From Acidovorax sp. NCPPB 4044 (GTDB lineage Bacteria > Pseudomonadota > Gammaproteobacteria > Burkholderiales > Burkholderiaceae_C), in assembly GCF_028069655.1 (NCBI RefSeq), contig NZ_JAMCOS010000001.1:2200001-2264000 (forward strand): a stretch of 64,000 nucleotides of DNA, given 5' to 3'. The notes below the pieces were generated by a model, which was not told the DNA's origin, did no database searches, and saw only the letters and a program-made list of their open reading frames with translations. Position 1 is the stretch's first letter. Every line of letters begins with the position of its first letter. Made by a program: the position numbers and the translations under genes. Shown here one piece after another: positions 57,936-64,000 of the stretch.

Positions 57936-60900
57936 TCAACAACTCTTTATTCTGTTTCGCATCTGGCCCACCGTCTCTCCATTGGCAAACTTCTTGAGCG
58001 TGATTTTTGGAGCTCCCGTTTCCCGGACTGCGTCGAGTTCCGCAACGTAGAACCGGCTGGGTGTTGCCCTTCCGTCGGGCCCTATATCCACCACGCGATA
58101 ACCTGCCTCGATTTTCTTGCGCAGCCATTCCTTGTTCCATTGGACAGCCTTTTCGAATTCTGCATCGGGCATTCCGTCGTAAAGACGCCCGCCCTTCCAT
58201 TGCATCTTCGGATGCCGCATGCTTTCTGCATTCAGACCTTGCTGGCGCAGAAGCCTTGCCGCTTCATCCGCAGAGGCTTGCCCCTCTCCGATGACGACTA
58301 TGGGGGTATCGGATAACCCGAGAGGATCGATCCAGGACAGCGGATTCACCGCGTACTGCTGCAGGTTCAGCCCGCCCGCGAGCCCGATCGGATCGGGGCT
58401 GATGAACCGCCCCATGTCCGGGTCGTAGTACCGGAAGGTGTTGTAGTGCAGCCCGGTTTCGCGGTCCAGGTACTGGCCCTGCAGGCGCAGGTTCTGCTCC
58501 AGGGCCTCCGGTTGGGCATGCTGCTGGGCCGCGGCCACGGGGCTGCCGTCCACGCGCACGGCGTCCCAGCGTTCTTCGATGGCGCTGCCCCAGGTGCGGT
58601 AACTGGCGCGCCAGCGCACCTGGCCGCCTTCGTCGGTCACCTCCTCGGGCAGGCCGGAGGGGTCGTTGTGGAAGTAGCTGATGCCGGAGGCGGGGGGCGA
58701 TGAAGACGTCGATGCCGGTGCCGACACGGCCGGCTGCCCCGGCTCCGCGATGCGGTTCCCATCGGCATCGATGCGCGCGAGCGGCACGTAGCTGCCCGGC
58801 TCGTACACATAGCTCGCCACGCGCGCGCCGCGCCGCTCTTCGATCAGCCGCATGCCCTCCCAGATGAAGGTGGTCTCGCCGAACGCGTCCTGCTTGGCGA
58901 TGCGCCGGCCCAGCGCGTCGTATCGGAAGCGCACCGTCTGCGAGCTGGCCTGCGCCGTGCCGGGCTGGCGCGTGGTCTCCACCGCCACCAGCTGGTCCTC
59001 CCCGTCCCAGGTGAAGCGCTGCACCGTGTGCCGGCCGATGCGTTTCTCCGCCAGCCGCGCGAAGCCGTCGTAGGCGTAGCGCTTGTCCTCGTACACCCGC
59101 ACGAGGTTGTCGCGCAGGTAGCCGCGCGAGCCCGTCCCCGTTCCGTTGTCGTTGGCCGCCGGCCCCGCGCGCCCGGCGATGTCGCCCGCCTCCAGCAGGT
59201 TGCCCGCCGGGTCGTAGCGGAACACCTCCTGCGAACGCGCCGCGAGGCCTCCGCCCGCCTGCGCCCCGGGCCCGGCGCGCAGCGCCTGCTCCACCCGCCC
59301 CGTCGCGTCGTAGCGCCAGCCCGTGCGCCCCTTGTGGCTGTGCACGCTCTCGCGCAGCTCGCCCACCGCGTCGTAGCGGTACTGCTTGAGCAGGCCCACC
59401 GTGGCCGAGGGGCCCTGCTGCGCGAGCGCTTCGATCTGCCGCTGCCAATCCTCGCGCCACTGTGCGTCGTGCGCGGCCGAGCCCGACCGCGTCCAGCTGC
59501 CCACGCGCCGGCCCAGCGCATCGAGCGCGAAGCGGGTCGCCAGGCTCCCCTGGCTGCGCAGCACTTCGCGGTGCAGCGCATCGCGCTCGATGTCCGCGAT
59601 CAGGCGGTGCGCTTCCCGGACGTTCTCCGGCAGCGCGGCCTCTGCGCTGCCGGCGGCATCGCTCCCTTCGTTCTCGGTGAGCAACCCCAGGTTGATCTGG
59701 TGCAGGTGCCCCGAGCCGTAGTGCAGGTAGTTCAGGCTGCGCCGCAGCCTCTGGCCGGTCATGCCCGCCGCGCCCACCACCACCGGCAGCTCCGGCAGCT
59801 CCGTGCGCGTGCGGTTGCCCAGCGCGTCGTGCGCGTGCCGCAGGCTGTGCGCCTGCCCGCTCACCGCATCCACCGTGTGCTCGGCCACCAGCCGCCCCAT
59901 CGCATCGTGCTCGAAGCGCGTCGTATGCTGCAGGGCCAGGGTTTCCTGGCCTTCGTCCGCCGTCTCTTTGTTCCAGCGCGTGGCCTCCACCACGCGGCCC
60001 GCCAGGTCGTACCGGTAGCGCAGCACGCTCGCGCCCACGCGCTTTTCCACCAGCCGCCCCAGCGCATCGCGCTGCAGCTCCGTGCGCCGCGGCGCGGCAC
60101 CGCTGCGCGCCGAGGGCCCCTGCGCCAGCGTGCCCTCCTCGGCCTGCACCTCCAGCTCGTGGAACACGTCGTCCCCGCGCACCGGCTGGTGCACCACCGC
60201 CACCACGTGCCCGTCCGCGTCGTATTCCAGTCCGATGCGCGTGCCGTCCAGCCGCTCCTCCTCCACCAGCCGGTCCGCGTCGTCGTACCGGAACCGGTAC
60301 ACCCCCCCGTTCTCCGTCGCCAGCGCCGACAGCCGGTGCGCCGCATCGTGCGCCGTGCCGATCTCCCGGCCCTGCGCGTCCCGCCTCCACAGCAGCTGCC
60401 CCCGGCTGTTGTGCCCGTAGCGCGTCGCCCGCGCCAGCGCATCCGTGTGCTCCACCAGCCGCCCGCCCTCGTCGTACGCCAACCCCTGGCTGCTGCCATC
60501 GGGCAGCCGCACCGATACCAGCCTCCCCCGCGCATCGAACACGCTCTGCGTCTGCTGGCCCAGCGCGTCCGTCACCGACTGCAGCCGGCCCCAGCCGTCC
60601 CACGCGCAGTGCGTGCTCCGGCCCGAGCAGTCCGTGTAGCGCACCAGCAGCCCGCGCTCGTTCCACTGCAGCGTCCTGGCCCCGCCCAGCGCATCGCGCA
60701 CCTGCACCGGCTGCCCGCTCGCGTCGTAGGCATACCCGGTCTCGCCGCCGTCCGGCGCGATCTCGCGCACCAGGAGGCCCTGGCGGTCGTATTCGTAGCG
60801 CCACGTGGCCCCGTCCGGGCCCGTCGTGCGCAGCGGCTCGAACCACTGGCTGTCCCAGAGCGTGCGCGTGAGCCGACCCAGCGGATCGACCACGCCCGTC

Positions 60901-62678
60901 TGCAGCCCGTTGTCGTCGTACTGGAACGTGGTCGTCGCCCCCGAGGGCCGGCTGCAGGCGAGCAGCTCCCGCCGCTCGTTCCACACCAGGCCCCACGCCT
61001 GGCCCAGCGCGTTCGTGTAGCCCGTGAGGTTGTGCCAGCGGTCCCAGCTCCAGTGTTCTTCCCGCCCGAGCTGGTCGGTCGCATGGGTAGACCCGCTGCC
61101 GTCCGCCTCGGGCGCGTAGCGGATCGCGTAGGCCTCGCCGTCCTCCGTCCAGTGGCGGACGACACGCCGGTCGCGCAGGATCCGGCCATCGCTCCCCCGC
61201 GCGCCGTCCTGGCGCTCGGGGCCGCTGGCCTCGGCCTCGCTCTCCCACGCGTAGTGGCACGCGAAGCCCGCCGCATCCTCCTGCCGCACCATGAGGCCCT
61301 CGCCGTACGCGAAGCGCCGCACCGCCGTGCGCGTGCGGTCCAGCACTTCGCTCAGCTGGCCCGCCGCGTCGTAGTGGTACGCCGCCAGCAGGCCCAGCTG
61401 CTCGCCCTCCGCCGCCTGCACCAGGTGGATCGCGCTCACGCGCTGCGGGTGCTGAAGGTTCGTGTACTCCAGCCTGAGCAGCCGCCCCAGGTGGTCCGTG
61501 ATCCCCGACAGCCGGCGATCCCGGTCGTAGCGCAGGCCCACCCAGTGCCCGAACCGGTCCCGCATCCGCAGCAGCTTGAGCACATGCACCCCCGCCGCCC
61601 TCGGCGCCGGCCCGAACTGCTGCGCCACGTGCTCCAGGTCCCCCACCTCGTAGTGCCCGCCCTCCGTGCACCCCAGGATGAACCCCTCGGCCATGTTCAG
61701 CAGCGATGTGCCCGGCTCCACGTCCGGCAAATCGATGCGCCGCCCCTGCGGGTTCACGTAGGTGATGCGCGAGGGCGGCGCGCCCTCCGCGGGCCGCTCC
61801 ACGTGCAGCTCCACCTCGCAGGGCACGCTCCAGCCCCGCCCGTGCGCCGTCCCCTCCCGCGTGTCGTGGCTGCTGTAGAACCGCCTCCACGCGATCTCCA
61901 GCCGCCCCGGCAGCACGAAGTCCGTGTCCACGCTGCCGTCCAGTATCTTGCCTCCCGTCGCCGGGTGCACCGGGTAGCCCAGCAGCGCACGGAACCCCCG
62001 CCCCAGCGCATCGCCCGCCATCCCCACCACCGCACCCATCGCCAGGCACCCCAGCTTGCCCAGGAAGTTGCCCCGACCCATCGCCAGCCCCACCCCGATC
62101 TCCAGCGCCGTCTCCCACCACTGCCGGTCGTCCGCGATCTCCAGGTACGCCGTCTTGTTGCCCCCCAGCAGCACGTTGTCCGAGCCCGTGGCAATCTGCG
62201 CCGCGCACATGAGCTTGTCGCCCTTGCGCGCCGCCGGGTACGTCTCGATGAACACCGAGTCCGAGCCCTCGGCAATGAAGTTCGGGTTCGGCTGCCCGTG
62301 CTTGCGGCACACGGTGGCGTCCGCCACCGCACGCATCGCCGCCTTCCGGTTGATGAACACCGTCGCCGCCCCGCGCGTGCCCAGCTGGCCCGTGATGTCC
62401 AGCTCACCGATGCCCTCGGTCATCTCCTGGATCTTCTTCTCCTTGTAGTCGCTCCAGCCCGTCGCCCCCCCGATGAAGCCCGCCAGCAGCCCGCACGCGA
62501 TGATCGCCCCGCATCCCATCGTGGCCACCGACACCCCCGTCACCAGCGCCACCGTCCCCGCAACGATCAGCGTCTCCACCATCCCCGCCGCCAGCCGCAG
62601 TCCCACCCGCGCCAGACGCGCCCACACCGACACGTGGCCTATGTCGTCTTCGAACCTTGCTGCCGCCATGCCTCCCAT
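57936..62678 (-). CDS. PAAR-domain Rhs effector with variable C-terminal toxin
   Basis: A 1580-residue type VI secretion effector. Residues about 35-75 are hydrophobic (two helices, needing an Eag chaperone). About 95-175 is a PAAR domain (QPNPNFIAEGSDSVFIETY, CAAQIATGSDNVLLGG), which caps the VgrG spike. About 300-1450 is the Rhs/YD-repeat shell, closing with DPDMGRFISPDPIGLAGG and WIDPLGL, the usual self-cleavage boundary. The last 125 residues (DNA 57936-58313) are the toxin: RHPKMQWKGGRLYDGMP, NKEWLRKKIEAGYRVVDIGP and SRFYVAEL. I cannot name its family. Start is ATG 62678, with AAAGG 8 bp upstream. The frame is intact. Confidence 0.92.
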   Translation of the reverse strand: MGGMAAARFEDDIGHVSVWARLARVGLRLAAGMVETLIVAGTVALVTGVSVATMGCGAIIACGLLAGFIGGATGWSDYKEKKIQEMTEGIGELDITGQLGTRGAATVFINRKAAMRAVADATVCRKHGQPNPNFIAEGSDSVFIETYPAARKGDKLMCAAQIATGSDNVLLGGNKTAYLEIADDRQWWETALEIGVGLAMGRGNFLGKLGCLAMGAVVGMAGDALGRGFRALLGYPVHPATGGKILDGSVDTDFVLPGRLEIAWRRFYSSHDTREGTAHGRGWSVPCEVELHVERPAEGAPPSRITYVNPQGRRIDLPDVEPGTSLLNMAEGFILGCTEGGHYEVGDLEHVAQQFGPAPRAAGVHVLKLLRMRDRFGHWVGLRYDRDRRLSGITDHLGRLLRLEYTNLQHPQRVSAIHLVQAAEGEQLGLLAAYHYDAAGQLSEVLDRTRTAVRRFAYGEGLMVRQEDAAGFACHYAWESEAEASGPERQDGARGSDGRILRDRRVVRHWTEDGEAYAIRYAPEADGSGSTHATDQLGREEHWSWDRWHNLTGYTNALGQAWGLVWNERRELLACSRPSGATTTFQYDDNGLQTGVVDPLGRLTRTLWDSQWFEPLRTTGPDGATWRYEYDRQGLLVREIAPDGGETGYAYDASGQPVQVRDALGGARTLQWNERGLLVRYTDCSGRSTHCAWDGWGRLQSVTDALGQQTQSVFDARGRLVSVRLPDGSSQGLAYDEGGRLVEHTDALARATRYGHNSRGQLLWRRDAQGREIGTAHDAAHRLSALATENGGVYRFRYDDADRLVEEERLDGTRIGLEYDADGHVVAVVHQPVRGDDVFHELEVQAEEGTLAQGPSARSGAAPRRTELQRDALGRLVEKRVGASVLRYRYDLAGRVVEATRWNKETADEGQETLALQHTTRFEHDAMGRLVAEHTVDAVSGQAHSLRHAHDALGNRTRTELPELPVVVGAAGMTGQRLRRSLNYLHYGSGHLHQINLGLLTENEGSDAAGSAEAALPENVREAHRLIADIERDALHREVLRSQGSLATRFALDALGRRVGSWTRSGSAAHDAQWREDWQRQIEALAQQGPSATVGLLKQYRYDAVGELRESVHSHKGRTGWRYDATGRVEQALRAGPGAQAGGGLAARSQEVFRYDPAGNLLEAGDIAGRAGPAANDNGTGTGSRGYLRDNLVRVYEDKRYAYDGFARLAEKRIGRHTVQRFTWDGEDQLVAVETTRQPGTAQASSQTVRFRYDALGRRIAKQDAFGETTFIWEGMRLIEERRGARVASYVYEPGSYVPLARIDADGNRIAEPGQPAVSAPASTSSSPPASGISYFHNDPSGLPEEVTDEGGQVRWRASYRTWGSAIEERWDAVRVDGSPVAAAQQHAQPEALEQNLRLQGQYLDRETGLHYNTFRYYDPDMGRFISPDPIGLAGGLNLQQYAVNPLSWIDPLGLSDTPIVVIGEGQASADEAARLLRQQGLNAESMRHPKMQWKGGRLYDGMPDAEFEKAVQWNKEWLRKKIEAGYRVVDIGPDGRATPSRFYVAELDAVRETGAPKITLKKFANGETVGQMRNRIKSC

Positions 62679-62769
62679 TGCGCGTGCCTTTCTTGTCCTT
62701 TTGGTGTGCCTGCCGGATTCCGGATGCCGCGGGCCGCGGTCCGGTGCGGCGTCTTGCGCCCGTTGTCTC

Positions 62770-63219
62770 TTAGATCGCCCCGTCCTTGCCGCGCAGCACG
62801 AAGCTCGCGAGCACCGCATCGACCTTGCGGTGGTGCTCCTCGGTGAAGGGCACCGGCAGCGAGAACGTGAGGTTGAGCACCGTGTGCGAGTCCGGCAGCA
62901 GGAAGAGCGATTGCACGTGGTGCACGGTGCGCCCCTGCTGCTTGTAGCTCACGGTGAACTTCGAGCCCCCGATCTTCTGCTCGGGCGCGCCCAGCTGCGC
63001 GGGCAGCAGCTCCCCGCGCGTGAACTTGGCCACCTGCCGCGAGAGGTCTGCGAGCTGGCGCTTCAGGAACTCCGGCGGCGTCTCGTCCGCCTCCAGCTCG
63101 TCCTTGGAGATCGCCACCGTCATCTCGCCCGTGCCCGGCGTGGGCGCGAGCAGGTGCATGGTGCGGTCGCTCACGTGGTCCGGCGCCTCGATGCGCCCTT
63201 CGTTGAAGTGGTAGAGCAT
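62770..63219 (-). CDS. Eag/DcrB-type (DUF1795) T6SS effector chaperone
   Basis: A 149-residue protein starting MLYHFNEGRIEAPDHVSDRT, with the family strands MTVAISKDELEADETPPEF, FTVSYKQQGRTVHHVQSLF and TVLNLTFSLPVPFTEEHH. This is the DUF1795 family whose members (Eag chaperones) bind and shield the N-terminal transmembrane helices of PAAR-Rhs effectors and load them on VgrG. It lies between vgrG (34 bp) and rhs (91 bp), the standard order. Cytoplasmic. Confidence 0.9.
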   Translation of the reverse strand: MLYHFNEGRIEAPDHVSDRTMHLLAPTPGTGEMTVAISKDELEADETPPEFLKRQLADLSRQVAKFTRGELLPAQLGAPEQKIGGSKFTVSYKQQGRTVHHVQSLFLLPDSHTVLNLTFSLPVPFTEEHHRKVDAVLASFVLRGKDGAI

Positions 63220-63253
63220 GTGTCTTTGCGGCCAGGGGCGCTGCGCGGCGCCC

Positions 63254-64000
63254 TCAGCAGTTCAGGTTGATCTTCTTGCCGAACTGGTCGAGGTCGTCCT
63301 GGAAGTTGAACACCCCCTTGACCCCGTTCAGCACGATGGTGCCGTCGGCCTTGAGCGTGAGCGAGGCCTTGCCGCACACGAGCGTGATGCTCTCTCCGGC
63401 CACCTCCGTGATGTGCTTGCCCGCGCTCACGAACACCGTGTCGCTCTGCGCGTTCACCACCACGTTCTCCTTGCCCAGCACGTGCGCGTTGAGCGCCGTG
63501 GACGACAGCGTGATGTTCTGCTCGGCCACCAGGTTCATGTGGCCCGTCTTGGCCACCGAGGCCACGTCCCCGGCCGAGACCATGTTGGTCTGCCCGCCCG
63601 AGGTGACGTGCGTCAGCATCCCGCTCTTGGCCAGCTGCGTGAGCTGCGCGCCGCTGGAGACGGTGATGTGCTGCGTGGCGTGCACCGAGGTGCTCTGGCC
63701 CGAGCTCACCACGATCGGCTTGGGGCTGATCAGGCTCTGGCCCTCCGGGCTCACGATGGAGACCACCGGCTTGGTGATGTCGCGCGAGAGGTCCATCAGG
63801 CCCCGCGCATCGGGCATGGCCGGGTCGGTGTTCGTCGGCATGGCCGTCTCGCCCCCACCCCCCCCGCCACCATCGCCACCGCCCCCCAGGGCCGAGGCCA
63901 TCTTGGCGAGCGAGGCCGCCCCGCCCGCAGATCCCCCGGTGATCGCCGCGATCGCCGTGCCCAGGCTGGAGATCTGCGAGGACTTCATCGCGTTCAGCGC
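63254..64000 (-). CDS. vgrG: Type VI secretion spike protein VgrG, C-terminal part
   Basis: The frame runs off the right edge; the ATG at 63988 is probably internal because the frame stays open to the edge (ALNAMKSSQIS). A Gly-rich low-complexity stretch (GGGGDGGGGGGGE) is followed by a long beta-rich repeat region of the DUF2345 type: HITVSSGAQLTQLAKSGMLT, VSAGDVASVAKTGHMNLVAE, NVVVNAQSDTVFVSAGKHIT and ESITLVCGKASLTLKADGTI. This is the C-terminal beta-helix spike extension of VgrG, to which the PAAR tip of the Rhs protein binds. Partial because of the window edge. Confidence 0.85.
   Translation of the reverse strand, partial: ALNAMKSSQISSLGTAIAAITGGSAGGAASLAKMASALGGGGDGGGGGGGETAMPTNTDPAMPDARGLMDLSRDITKPVVSIVSPEGQSLISPKPIVVSSGQSTSVHATQHITVSSGAQLTQLAKSGMLTHVTSGGQTNMVSAGDVASVAKTGHMNLVAEQNITLSSTALNAHVLGKENVVVNAQSDTVFVSAGKHITEVAGESITLVCGKASLTLKADGTIVLNGVKGVFNFQDDLDQFGKKINLNC

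Noticed and set aside
58264..62846. Very long alternative open frames on both strands across the rhs gene
   Set aside because: They are low-complexity Arg/Pro/Ala/Gly shadows caused by high GC; the rhs frame has clear YD repeats, PAAR and tip domains.

Overview
This 64-kb window is a high-GC bacterial chromosome segment. It carries a complete phaC-phaA-phaB polyhydroxybutyrate operon, a methylmalonyl-CoA branch of propionate metabolism, a dapC-dapD-pilU-dapE-prmB gene order and a Rhs-type type VI secretion module. Together these point to a betaproteobacterium of the Comamonadaceae, most like Acidovorax/Paracidovorax. That placement is inference from gene content and protein similarity recalled from memory. 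I saw no rRNA, tRNA, CRISPR array, transposase or integrase.

Layout. 1-5877 (minus): fliQ-fliR-flhB-flhA-flgF-flgG, part of a flagellar export and rod cluster that runs off the left edge. 6245-10912 (plus): a small unknown gene, then ku and ligD (bacterial non-homologous end joining). 10932-22567 (minus): bioB, a decayed racemase gene, an epimerase-like VOC protein and the propionyl-CoA to succinyl-CoA set (pccA, pccB, meaB, a GNAT, methylmalonyl-CoA mutase). A low-GC toxin/immunity pair and a NYN-domain gene sit between pccA and pccB. A divergent GntR/FadR-type regulator at 22698 may control the mutase operon. 23570-33039: two c-di-GMP proteins (MHYT-PAS-PAS-GGDEF and CHASE-PAS-GGDEF-EAL), an amino-acid ABC transporter with no ATPase gene, and dusA. 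33253-36658: an alarmone-synthetase-like protein, the PHB depolymerase phaZ and an RnfB-type ferredoxin. 36682-38196: a chemoreceptor with its sensor domain at the C-terminus. 38320-45959: lysine/diaminopimelate genes, pilU, prmB and an ABC-F ATPase. 46369-50337: phaCAB. 50483-57287: pgeF, a zeta-class GST and a fumarylacetoacetate-hydrolase relative, a Nudix hydrolase, a PheC-like periplasmic protein and a class A penicillin-binding protein. 57558-64000 (minus): vgrG (cut by the right edge), an Eag-type chaperone, a 1580-residue PAAR-Rhs effector with an unclassified C-terminal toxin, and a low-GC VOC-fold gene in the immunity position.

The PHB genes (synthesis phaCAB, mobilisation phaZ) and the propionyl-CoA pathway form a carbon-storage and short-chain acyl-CoA theme. 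The rhs/vgrG module and the islet between the pcc genes are the variable, competition-related parts.

The most unusual signal is a dispersed repeat of about 45-55 bp with an A/T-rich hairpin (tttgctat...atagcaaa) joined to a conserved tail (aatgaatccggcggcatg). Five copies and one hairpin-only relative are seen. One copy lies in frame inside dapE and adds about 12 residues just before the first metal-binding histidine. Another encodes the C-terminus and stop codon of meaB.
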